From Actinomycetes bacterium (GTDB taxonomy: Bacteria; Actinomycetota; Actinomycetes; Actinomycetales; Demequinaceae), in the NCBI GenBank assembly GCA_023432235.1, contig JAEYUX010000088.1, positions 1 through 7,683 of the forward strand: DNA of 7,683 bases. The letters run 5' to 3'. Position 1 is the first letter of the stretch; each line of letters starts with the position of its first letter. Shown piece after piece: positions 1-6,289 of this stretch. The notes under the pieces were generated by a model, which was not told the origin of the DNA, did no database searches, and worked only from the letters and a program-made list of their open reading frames with translations. The position numbers and the translations under genes are program-made.

Positions 1-1095
1 GACGCCGCGCGACCAGTTGAACGTCATGTGCGTCTGGTAGGCGTGCCAGACGTTGATCATCGAGTTCATCTCGCCGTCAGGCGTCGAGACCTGCAGCGGC
101 GCGAGGAAGTCGCGCCACTCGTCGCGAATCGCTGCGAGCTCACGCTCAACCGCCTCGGGGGTCCCAAACTCGGCGACGATGTCCCGGCCGGGACGCACCA
201 CGGTTCCGTCAAGATCGGTCCATTCGGCGTCGGGCGCGCCTACGCCCATCATGTAAATGACGTGGCGCGTCTCACCCGGCGCGAGCTCGAGGCGGCCGTG
301 CAGCGAGGAGCAGGCGTTGTCGCCCGTGGTCTCGCTGCCGGAACACTCCCCGCGCTCCACCGCAAGCGGCGCCGACTGCGTCCGGTACGCACCAAGGAAT
401 ACGTCCCGGTCCGTGTCAAAGCCCGCGACCTCCGCGCCTGCCATCCCGAACCACAGGTCTGAGCTGTGCGTGCGCGTCGAGTTGTAACGGTGAATCATGC
501 CGTCCTTGACCCGACACACCACCACATACTGCGAGTACTGGAGGTTCTCGAGGTCCTGCCGGTAATTCCACTCGTTGGACAGCTCCGCGTAGGAGAACAC
601 GGAGATGGTGCGCGGCTCGTCGGTCGTATTGGTGACCTTCACCGACCAGTACTCGAACGCCTGGCCCTGCGGAATGAAGAACGTCGCCTCCGAGTCGATG
701 CCCCGGTAGGACGAGTGGAAAATTGAGTAGCCCAGGCCATGGCGCACGGACGACGCTTGGGTGGGCTGGCCGTCGGCCGTCGCCTCCTCGCCCTCGCCGC
801 TGTCCCTCCCGCGCAGGGGCTTGCCCACCGGCTGCCAGGACGCGGACCAGAAGTCGCCATCAGCGTCGTCCCGCAGGTAGATAAAGCGGCCGGGCTCGTC
901 CTGCGGGACACCGTTGAAGCGGAAGCGCGTGACACGGCCCGTGCCGCCGGACTTGTAGAACGAGTAACCGCCGGCGCCCTGCGTGATGATGCCGCCATAG
1001 AGGCGTGAGCCCAGGTAGTTGGACCAGCTGCGCGGCGTGTCCGGGCGGGTGATGACGTATTCGCGGGCCGCGTCGTCGAAGTGGCCGTACTGCAT
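1..1095 (-). CDS. GH94 disaccharide phosphorylase (cellobiose/chitobiose phosphorylase group), N-terminal part
   Basis: The frame is open from an ATG at 1095 to the window edge, giving 365 codons without a stop; the C-terminal half is cut off. GH94 enzymes split a beta-linked disaccharide with inorganic phosphate in the cytoplasm, giving a sugar 1-phosphate and a free sugar. Family features seen: MQYGHFDDAAREYVIT at residues 1-16, NYLGS at 26-30, AGGYSFY at 41-47, SASWQPVGKPL at 84-94, RHGLGYS at 118-124, FDTDRDVFLGAYRT at 226-239, VERGECS at 246-252, LAPGE at 271-275. This covers the N-terminal beta-sandwich, the linker and the start of the alpha/alpha barrel (NSMINVW at 344-350); the catalytic Asp is outside. 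Residues 97-115 are an acidic, low-complexity stretch. The start is supported by GGGAGG at 1107-1102, six bases upstream. Cellobiose, cellobionate and diacetylchitobiose forms cannot be told apart from this half; the upstream operator favours a cello-sugar. Confidence 0.9.
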   Translation of the reverse strand, partial: MQYGHFDDAAREYVITRPDTPRSWSNYLGSRLYGGIITQGAGGYSFYKSGGTGRVTRFRFNGVPQDEPGRFIYLRDDADGDFWSASWQPVGKPLRGRDSGEGEEATADGQPTQASSVRHGLGYSIFHSSYRGIDSEATFFIPQGQAFEYWSVKVTNTTDEPRTISVFSYAELSNEWNYRQDLENLQYSQYVVVCRVKDGMIHRYNSTRTHSSDLWFGMAGAEVAGFDTDRDVFLGAYRTQSAPLAVERGECSGSETTGDNACSSLHGRLELAPGETRHVIYMMGVGAPDAEWTDLDGTVVRPGRDIVAEFGTPEAVERELAAIRDEWRDFLAPLQVSTPDGEMNSMINVWHAYQTHMTFNWSRGV

Positions 1096-1152
1096 GGAAA
1101 GCCTCCCGGGCGGGTTGTCTGACGTGTCCCGTCACCAGCCGGCGCCGACGCG

Positions 1153-1166
1153 GGAGAGCGCTCCCA
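1153..1166 (-). promoter_or_regulatory. CebR/CelR-like (LacI-family) operator upstream of the GH94 gene
   Basis: The minus strand reads TGGGAGCGCTCTCC, matching 12 of 14 positions of the palindrome TGGGAGCGCTCCCA bound by the cellobiose-responsive repressors CebR of Streptomyces and CelR of Thermobifida. The first 11 bases are identical. The site lies 57 nt upstream of the GH94 ATG in the 125-bp gap 1096-1220, where a repressor would be expected to block transcription. A weak -10-like TACGCT (1171-1166) abuts it, but I see no convincing -35 box. The rest of the gap shows no gene and no clear terminator for the lipoprotein gene. The regulator itself is not in the window. Confidence 0.72.
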
Positions 1167-1220
1167 GCGTACCCGCGCTTGAGTGGGACTTTGGCTCGGG
1201 CGTTGTGTTGGGGGACGGCG

Positions 1221-1904
1221 CTAGTCCAGCGAGTATGTCGACGCGTCCGCCGGTCCAATCACCTTTGCTTCAGGGTTGAGATTGGGTTCGAAGGGCGGGT
1301 CAAAGTATCCGCGGTGAATCTCGGCCTCATCGCACTCGGCCTGGTATTCCTCCCACGTCTCCGTCGCGCTCGCCGGAACGGGGCCAGCCGAGGTAGCGAC
1401 GCGATAACGTCCCGCCTCGTTTCGCGTGACACGGAGTGTTTCCACGGTGCGGAAATCAGGATTCTCGTCAGGAATCGAGGTGCACAGCACCACATCCGCT
1501 TCGGTGTCAGAGAGCTCGAAGACGTCGAGCACCGCGCGCCCTTGAGGCCCGTCAAGACGGGAACTATGAGCGAACCGCGCGTCCCCACCGGCGGCAAACC
1601 GGTCACGTGTGGAGGCCATCTGATCGGTAGCCGCTTCAGCGCTGGCGTAGCCGACTTGCTCCACCAGCGCCGGGTCTGAGTAGTCGAGGTTCGCATCGGC
1701 AACTGCCCAGGCGAGGTCGGCGGAACGGATTGCTTGGACCCACTCGGACGCTTCATGAACCCCGCTGGGCTCACCATGCGGCCACACGACGGCGGGCGTC
1801 TCGAGAGCGGACGGTTCGCGGGAGTCCGAACACCCCACGAGACTCCCGCCAAGGACGGCGATGGCGGCGGCATGGGTCATGGTCGTCAAGTTGGGGCGCT
1901 TCAT
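1221..1904 (-). CDS. Predicted lipoprotein, third gene of the WXG cassette
   Basis: This is a 227-aa protein of unknown function. The N terminus is a lipoprotein signal peptide: basic start (MKRPN), hydrophobic core at residues 12-22, lipobox LVGC with the lipidated cysteine at 25, then a polar SDSREPS linker. It should therefore be anchored on the outer face of the membrane. The mature part is acidic, with Trp-rich helical sequence at 55-75 and an alternating, probably beta-rich region at 120-175. C141 and C191 could form a disulfide. An NTF2-like fold is conceivable but I cannot support it. The ATG overlaps the stop of the 778-aa gene as ATGA (1904-1901), and AGGAA lies eight bases upstream inside that gene, so translation is probably coupled. 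The role may be surface partner, assembly factor or immunity protein for the upstream product; this is inference. Confidence 0.85.
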   Translation of the reverse strand: MKRPNLTTMTHAAAIAVLGGSLVGCSDSREPSALETPAVVWPHGEPSGVHEASEWVQAIRSADLAWAVADANLDYSDPALVEQVGYASAEAATDQMASTRDRFAAGGDARFAHSSRLDGPQGRAVLDVFELSDTEADVVLCTSIPDENPDFRTVETLRVTRNEAGRYRVATSAGPVPASATETWEEYQAECDEAEIHRGYFDPPFEPNLNPEAKVIGPADASTYSLD

Positions 1905-4237
1905 TTGGCTGCTTCCTGGTACGCCTCGTACACATCCTGGTTGTTGACCGCGAGCGCAGAGAGGTGTGCTTGACCGTACGTGGCCTGGCGGTCACTAATG
2001 AATTGATCAACCATCCACTGCGCCTCGCTCGCCGAGGCGTCGGGCGCAATGCCGAGGCTCGCCTTCACGGAACTGTCGCTGGGGTCGAGCATGGCGGCGA
2101 TGGCAATGCCAAGCGCGTCACGACCAGCAAGATCCGATGACGCGGCGGACGCAAGGGCAGCAGAGTACTGGTCGCCCCAACGCGCCGTGATCGCATCCTT
2201 AACTGCGTCTTCCACGACACTTTGCCCGTGGTCGAATGCCCAACCCACGCCGGCCTCGACAACCAGTTCGGAAATGCCGGGAATGTCCTTGAGCCCTGGG
2301 ATGGGGATGAGGCCAACGACCGTGTCTACTCCATCCACCATCTGCTGGAATTGCTCGTCCGAACGCAACGCTGCGAGCGATTCGGCGCCACCTACTGAGC
2401 CTGAATGGAAGCCCTCGATGGTGGCAATTCGGTCGAAGGCCTCACTGAGTCCGGGGCCGCCTTCGGCTCCACTGAAGGCAATCACCTCAAGTTGAGCCGT
2501 GTAGTAACTGACCGCCGCATCGAGGTGCGCAAGTCCACCGGGAGTTGAGCCGACGGCCCCCCACACGCGAGAAATGTTGTCGAAGGACGCACCTGGCGCA
2601 AGGAGGTGCTCGGTCGACTCAAGGACGTTGGTGTCGATGTAGTCGCCGCCGTTGAACAAACCACTTGGATCCTGCGTGATCGGGGACTCTGCCAGCCGCG
2701 GCAGCAGTGTGGCGAGGCTTTGGCCGAGGGACTCTTGAGCGCCGGGTGACAAGGCTTCGGGAATGAAAGAGGAGTCCGCTCGGCCTCCGAGGGCATTAAG
2801 GATATGGGTGGATGCCGTCATCTGATCGATCAGTGCCGGTGAATTCCACGCAGCGTTAGGGTCCCGCGCGCCGCCCTCGGCAGACATCGCACCATTCCAC
2901 AACTGCCCGGCACCACTGAAGCCGTCATCGCGCCATTCGCGTTCACCAAACCAATAAGCGATGCGACCTTCGCCCAGTGAGGGCTGCGCTCCCTCGTCCC
3001 ATCGCGAGTCCCAGTACGGATCGTCGCCGGAGCCGGAGATCCACTCGAGCGCGGCGTCGGGATACGTGCCGAGCGTTGCGAGCACCCGAGCCATCGGGTC
3101 GTTCCCGGCGGTGTCCCACATGCCCATATCCGAGTTCTCGTCAAACATCAGTTGGCCGAGCGCCCGTACCGACGGCATCTCAATGATGACGGGGCCGTTT
3201 TGGAACATGCGTTCCGGGTTACGCTCCCACTCGTCGAAGATATCCGCTGTGGCGACGGTCAGTGCTGGCCCCATGGGTGCGCCCTCGGGGTCATTGAACA
3301 GATAGCTGATGACCTCCAGGCCGCTCATCGGCCCAGTGTCGACGAAAAGTCCTTGTGCAAAACCGACGGCCTCGGAGTCGTCCCACCCGGCCGAGCCCAC
3401 GGCAAGCGATTCGCGAAATGCGGCCGCGAACGAGGCAAGGGCCCCGAGTTCATCCAGATCGCCAATTTGTGTCCTCTGTTCTGCCTGGTACAGCACGTCG
3501 AACGCCGTCTCACCGCCCACCTTGAGCCAGAACTCACTCGCGAGCGCAGGGTCGTCTGCCAAGCCCTTGAGGTAGTTCTCAAGGCGCGCATAGTCATCGT
3601 CAGTTCCCTCACCAGCGGCGATCCGTGCGGCGAGGTCCGCGTACTCATCGAGCTGCTTGTCGCGGACGTTGAAGAAGGTCGACAAGCTCCCACTGAAAGC
3701 ATCGGAACCGTACAGATCGAGGAGGCGTTGGTACCGGGACCCAATCACTGCTGCGGCATCGAGCGCCGCGCAATACGTGTTGTCGAGGGAGAGGCGGTGG
3801 TTCGCGTACTCCTCCAGCGTCGCCTTGTATCCGGCGATATTACGGTCGTGTTCAGCGATCTGATCGGCCGCGCCAGGTGCGTCGTACCCGTAGGTCGCAA
3901 TGATATTTCGGCTGTGCCGCTCGGAATCCAGTCGGCTCCGGACAAACGCGGCGTTGACGGCAATGTCGTCGACGCCGGCCTTATACGTGCGCGAGGCGCT
4001 TTCGATGGTGGCGAGTGAGTTCTTGATGGAAGAAATCTCCGTGAGGATCGAGGAGACCGATGCCCGCCAGGCGTCGCCCGCCATCCCGCCGAACGCTTGA
4101 GCGTCGGCGCTGCCGTGAGCCGAGACGAGCGCGGCGCGAATCGTCTCAAGGGCGTCGTGACGGGACCGCACTCGCGCGGCGTACACACCAATCTCGGCCA
4201 TGTTCCCCGCGCCGGGGTCGTAAGTTGTCCAGTTCAC
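1901..4237 (-). CDS. Large putative type VII secretion substrate with WXG-like N-terminal module
   Basis: This 778-aa protein has no signal peptide and no convincing membrane helix. Residues 15-110 look like a helical hairpin with GGMAGDAWRAS at 50-60, a degenerate WXG turn (W57-R58-A59), as in WXG100/LXG-type secretion substrates. Residues 111-200 continue as helical, charged sequence with the only cysteine at C156. Residues 185-460 are long and acidic, with FFNVRDKQLDEYADL at 188-202 and an aromatic-rich part at 399-450 (DPYWDSRWDEG, YWFGEREW). This resembles DUF6571-type actinobacterial proteins as I remember them; the match is untested. Residues 637-668 hold VVGLIPIPGLKDIPGISEL, and the last 80 residues are helical. 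I see no nuclease, ADP-ribosyltransferase, deaminase or peptidase motif and no Yxxx[DE] near the C terminus. The GTG start overlaps the upstream stop as GTGA and has GGAGGA six bases before it. The function is unknown. Confidence 0.85.
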   Translation of the reverse strand: MNWTTYDPGAGNMAEIGVYAARVRSRHDALETIRAALVSAHGSADAQAFGGMAGDAWRASVSSILTEISSIKNSLATIESASRTYKAGVDDIAVNAAFVRSRLDSERHSRNIIATYGYDAPGAADQIAEHDRNIAGYKATLEEYANHRLSLDNTYCAALDAAAVIGSRYQRLLDLYGSDAFSGSLSTFFNVRDKQLDEYADLAARIAAGEGTDDDYARLENYLKGLADDPALASEFWLKVGGETAFDVLYQAEQRTQIGDLDELGALASFAAAFRESLAVGSAGWDDSEAVGFAQGLFVDTGPMSGLEVISYLFNDPEGAPMGPALTVATADIFDEWERNPERMFQNGPVIIEMPSVRALGQLMFDENSDMGMWDTAGNDPMARVLATLGTYPDAALEWISGSGDDPYWDSRWDEGAQPSLGEGRIAYWFGEREWRDDGFSGAGQLWNGAMSAEGGARDPNAAWNSPALIDQMTASTHILNALGGRADSSFIPEALSPGAQESLGQSLATLLPRLAESPITQDPSGLFNGGDYIDTNVLESTEHLLAPGASFDNISRVWGAVGSTPGGLAHLDAAVSYYTAQLEVIAFSGAEGGPGLSEAFDRIATIEGFHSGSVGGAESLAALRSDEQFQQMVDGVDTVVGLIPIPGLKDIPGISELVVEAGVGWAFDHGQSVVEDAVKDAITARWGDQYSAALASAASSDLAGRDALGIAIAAMLDPSDSSVKASLGIAPDASASEAQWMVDQFISDRQATYGQAHLSALAVNNQDVYEAYQEAAK

Positions 4238-4512
4238 GGGGCATCCTCCGCAGCCGATTTGCCCAGTGTGTTGTCAAGATCGGTGAACATGGCAACTGAG
4301 TTCTCGGCGGCGCGGATCGACGCGTCCAGGCTCAAGGCGACCGAGGCCGTGGCAACGCCGCACCACGTCTCGGCATCCGCAATGCCGTTGGCCACACGCC
4401 ATGAGCCACATCCGCCAGCGTCGGCCTGGACAAAGCTCAGTTCAGCCTTGACGGCGTTAAGCGACGTGGCCGCATCCGAAATGCGGTCTGTGTGGACGGT
4501 GAGGCGCTTCAT
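4234..4512 (-). CDS. Small WXG100-like protein, first gene of the cassette
   Basis: This 92-aa protein has the size and two-helix plan of WXG100 (ESAT-6-like) proteins, which are exported as folded helical hairpins by type VII systems, often as heterodimers. Helix one is about residues 8-30. The turn region contains a literal WXG, W50-C51-G52, followed by helix two (about 53-80). F76-T-D-L-D80 sits where the Yxxx[DE] export motif is expected, with Phe for Tyr. C35 and C51 are unusual for this family and could form a disulfide across the turn. The ATG at 4512 is chosen because an AGGGGG ribosome site lies four bases upstream; a TTG at 4539 would add nine residues and leave that site inside the gene. 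Its stop overlaps the next start as GTGA, so the two products are probably made together. Assignment to the WXG superfamily rests on layout and motif, not on strong identity. Confidence 0.78.
   Translation of the reverse strand: MKRLTVHTDRISDAATSLNAVKAELSFVQADAGGCGSWRVANGIADAETWCGVATASVALSLDASIRAAENSVAMFTDLDNTLGKSAAEDAP
4244..4249 (-). promoter_or_regulatory. Shine-Dalgarno site for the 778-aa gene
   Basis: GGAGGA lies inside the 3' end of the small WXG-like gene, six bases before a GTG. It supports the GTG at 4237 as the start rather than the in-frame ATG at 4202, and shows that the GTGA overlap is a working junction. Confidence 0.75.
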
Positions 4513-4516
4513 GAAA

Positions 4517-4522
4517 CCCCCT
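4517..4522 (-). promoter_or_regulatory. Shine-Dalgarno site for the small WXG-like gene
   Basis: AGGGGG stands four bases before the ATG at 4512. It decides between this ATG and the upstream in-frame TTG at 4539, for which I see no comparable site. Confidence 0.65.
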
Positions 4523-4529
4523 TGTTGAC

Positions 4530-4545
4530 CCACCCTCAACGGTGG
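4530..4545. repeat. Small stem-loop in the leader of the WXG cassette
   Basis: CCACC (4530-4534) and GGTGG (4541-4545) can pair around a six-base loop. A competing 5-bp pairing exists between GTTGA (4524-4528) and TCAAC (4536-4540). Both sit just before the ribosome site of the first cassette gene. They are short and may be chance. Confidence 0.3.
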
Positions 4546-4569
4546 CTTGCCTCACTGTAGTAGAGGGCT

Positions 4570-4585
4570 CCCCGCGTGCGCGGGG
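4570..4585 (-). terminator. GC-rich hairpin after proC, possible weak terminator
   Basis: One base after the proC TGA the minus strand reads CCCCGCGCACGCGGGG, a perfect inverted repeat with a stem of six to seven base pairs and a tiny loop. The following bases (AGCCCTCTACTAC) are not a U-tract, so this is at best an actinobacterial-style terminator. The remaining gap to the WXG cassette (4513-4569) has only a weak -10-like TACAGT at 4559-4554 and no matching -35 box. Some read-through from proC into the cassette is therefore possible. Confidence 0.45.
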
Positions 4586-4586
4586 T

Positions 4587-5426
4587 TCACGTGCCGCCTG
4601 TGAATTCCTCGGCCATTTCCTTTGCCCGGCGCTCATTGGCGGCGAGGCCGACGGCCACAACGGTCTGGAGGCCAGCGTCGGACATCGCGCCCAGAGCCGC
4701 GAGAGTGGTGCCGCCCTTGGAGGACACTCTGGCCCGCAACTCACCGGGGCCCACATCGCTCGACTCGAGCAGGCGGCCCGCCCCGATGAGCGTCTGGGCG
4801 GCGAGCTGGGATGCGAGTTCACGGTCGAGGCCGAGCGTGATGCCGGACTCGGTGAGCGCCTCAACGAAGGCAAAGAAGTACGCCGGGCCCGATCCGGACA
4901 CGGCGCCGACGCCGAGGATCTGCTCTTCGGTCACGCGCACCACCAGGCCGGTTGCGCCGAGCACCTGCTCTGCGAGTGCGAGGTGCTCGTCGGTCGCGTG
5001 CGCGCCCGGGGCGATGCCGGTTGCACCCGCACCGATGAGTGCGGGGGTATTGGGCATCGCGCGGACCACGGGCGTGCCGGCCGGAAGGCGGCTCTCATAA
5101 AACGACGCGGGCAGGCCTGCCGCGACGGTGAGCAGCAATGTGCCCGGTGCCACGGCGTCGGCAAAGCCTGCAACAGCGTCGGCCGCGTCTTGAGGCTTCA
5201 CCGCAAAGACGATGACGTCAGCGCCGGAGACTGCCTCGGCCAAGGACGTAAAGGTGGTGACGCCGAGCTCCGCATTGAGCTGCGCGAGGCGCTCGGCGTT
5301 CATGTCGGCCACGCGCACCTGCGCGCCGGGCCAGCCCGCAGCGACGGCGCCGGCCGCGATCGCGCCGCCCATCACCCCGCCTCCAAGGACTGCAATGGTG
5401 GACGTGGGCTGGTTGCGATCAGTCAT
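4587..5426 (-). CDS. proC: Pyrroline-5-carboxylate reductase
   Basis: It reduces 1-pyrroline-5-carboxylate to L-proline with NAD(P)H, the last step of proline synthesis, in the cytoplasm. The 279-aa length is normal for the family. The N-terminal Rossmann fold shows IAVLGGGVMGGAIAAG at residues 11-26 and VIVFAVKPQ at 71-79. VRAMPNTPALIGAGATGI at 121-138 is the conserved MPNTP block. The C-terminal helical dimerisation domain carries AVSGSGPAYFFAFVEAL at 175-191 and the signature RVSSKGGTT at 233-241, which contributes to the substrate pocket. No expected block is missing. The start is the only ATG before the Rossmann motif; no Shine-Dalgarno sequence precedes it and a -10-like TAGCCT ends six bases upstream, so the mRNA may be leaderless. 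The gene stands alone, 116 bp from the exporter genes. Confidence 0.97.
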   Translation of the reverse strand: MTDRNQPTSTIAVLGGGVMGGAIAAGAVAAGWPGAQVRVADMNAERLAQLNAELGVTTFTSLAEAVSGADVIVFAVKPQDAADAVAGFADAVAPGTLLLTVAAGLPASFYESRLPAGTPVVRAMPNTPALIGAGATGIAPGAHATDEHLALAEQVLGATGLVVRVTEEQILGVGAVSGSGPAYFFAFVEALTESGITLGLDRELASQLAAQTLIGAGRLLESSDVGPGELRARVSSKGGTTLAALGAMSDAGLQTVVAVGLAANERRAKEMAEEFTGGT

Positions 5427-5432
5427 GTGACC

Positions 5433-5438
5433 AGGCTA
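5433..5438 (-). promoter_or_regulatory. Possible -10 element of a leaderless proC promoter
   Basis: TAGCCT fits the TAnnnT pattern and leaves six bases before the proC ATG, so transcription would start at or next to the A of the ATG. The 20 bases before the ATG contain no purine-rich ribosome site. No clear -35 box is visible, which is common in actinobacteria but keeps this tentative. Confidence 0.4.
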
Positions 5439-5467
5439 GACGAGGCGGCCGACGCGCGGGCGGGTTT

Positions 5468-5526
5468 GGTTTCGCTCGTCGCGCAAGAGGTGGCGTACGG
5501 CCAGCACGCGTCAGCGGCGCGAAACC
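5468..5526. repeat. Spaced 8-bp inverted repeat between the exporter permease gene and proC
   Basis: GGTTTCGC (5468-5475) and GCGAAACC (5519-5526) are perfect inverted copies separated by 43 bases. They fill much of the 116-bp gap and could form the base of a long stem or a pair of half-sites. The inner sequence does not continue the pairing, and no U-tract follows. I see no other feature in the gap apart from the putative proC -10 element. Confidence 0.3.
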
Positions 5527-5542
5527 GAGGCGTTGTCTATCG

Positions 5543-6289
5543 CTACGGGGTGCGGCGGCGGAGGGTGAGCGATCCGAGCAACAACGAGCCGACGATGAAG
5601 CCGGTAAGGATGAGCACTTGCGACCAGATCTTGCCCGGCTCACCTGCGAGCACGTGGTTGATGCCGTCAATCGAGTAGCTGACGGGCAGAACGTCCGAGA
5701 CCCACTCGAGAACCCTCGGCATCGCAGCGCGGTCAATGAAGAGCCCCGCGAGAAGCAGCTGCGGGAGGATCGCCATCGGCATCATCTGAACGGCCTGGAA
5801 CTCGGTGCGCGCGACCGCCGAGGCAAGGAGTCCGAGCGCCGTGCCCACAAGGGCGTCGAGAATCATGAACAGGCCGAGCTGCCACATGCCGCCAGGGATG
5901 CTGAGCCCGAGCGGCCACGCGGACCACGCCGTCATGATGACCGCCTGCAACGTGCCGATGAGGCCAAACGCGAGGGCGTAGCCGAGCACCACATCTGCCT
6001 TGCCGGTGGGGCCCACCATGAGCCTCTCGAGAGTGCCGGACTGGCGCTCGCGAAGCATCGTGATCGACGTGACGACAAACATGAGGATGAGCGGAAAGAG
6101 GCCCATGATGCGGGGGCCCAGGCTGTCGAAAATGGGGCCCGTGGGCGGGGCGGGCGCTTCCGAGAAGATGTACTGCAGGAGCCAGGTGAGCAGTGCGGGG
6201 AGCAACAGGAGCATGGCCACGGTGCGGCGGTCGCGGCGCAGTTGGGTGAGTACGCGCCGTGCGGTGTTCCATGTGAGGGAGGGGCTCAT
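5543..6289 (-). CDS. ABC-2 type exporter permease
   Basis: This 248-aa membrane protein is the channel half of a two-gene ABC exporter. Six hydrophobic segments are visible at about residues 23-42, 60-79, 100-122, 136-160, 168-185 and 222-242. The N terminus is basic and cytoplasmic (TQLRRDRRT at 15-23), and the C terminus ends LRRRTP. The typical ABC-2 coupling sequence RERQSGTLERL lies at 80-90 after the second helix. The external loop between helices one and two is only about 20 residues, as in short drug or polysaccharide exporter permeases. The ATG overlaps the ATPase stop as ATGA (6289-6286) and is preceded by GGGAGGG at 6300-6294, so the pair is probably made in balance. The substrate is unknown; the TetR neighbour suggests a toxic or drug-like compound. 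Confidence 0.93.
   Translation of the reverse strand: MSPSLTWNTARRVLTQLRRDRRTVAMLLLLPALLTWLLQYIFSEAPAPPTGPIFDSLGPRIMGLFPLILMFVVTSITMLRERQSGTLERLMVGPTGKADVVLGYALAFGLIGTLQAVIMTAWSAWPLGLSIPGGMWQLGLFMILDALVGTALGLLASAVARTEFQAVQMMPMAILPQLLLAGLFIDRAAMPRVLEWVSDVLPVSYSIDGINHVLAGEPGKIWSQVLILTGFIVGSLLLGSLTLRRRTP

Noticed and set aside
860..1258. A 132-aa minus-strand open frame across the GH94 start
   Set aside because: It is out of frame with the GH94 gene, Arg/His-rich, and runs across the operator region; the GH94 frame explains the sequence.
1901..1960. A Yxxx[DE] type VII export motif at the C terminus of the large protein
   Set aside because: The tail ends DVYEAYQEAAK. Counting from each Tyr, position +4 is Gln or Ala, so the motif is not met.
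3152..4018. A 288-aa plus-strand open frame inside the large cassette gene
   Set aside because: The minus-strand 778-aa frame has overlapping junctions, ribosome sites and coherent helical sequence; the plus-strand frame has none of these.
4513..4539. TTG at 4539 as start of the small WXG-like protein
   Set aside because: The ATG at 4512 has AGGGGG four bases upstream, and the extension would place that site inside the coding region.
4542..5678. A 378-aa plus-strand open frame
   Set aside because: It lies opposite proC, whose motifs are unmistakable, and reads as Arg/Gly/His-rich sequence with no family features. It is a GC-rich antisense shadow.
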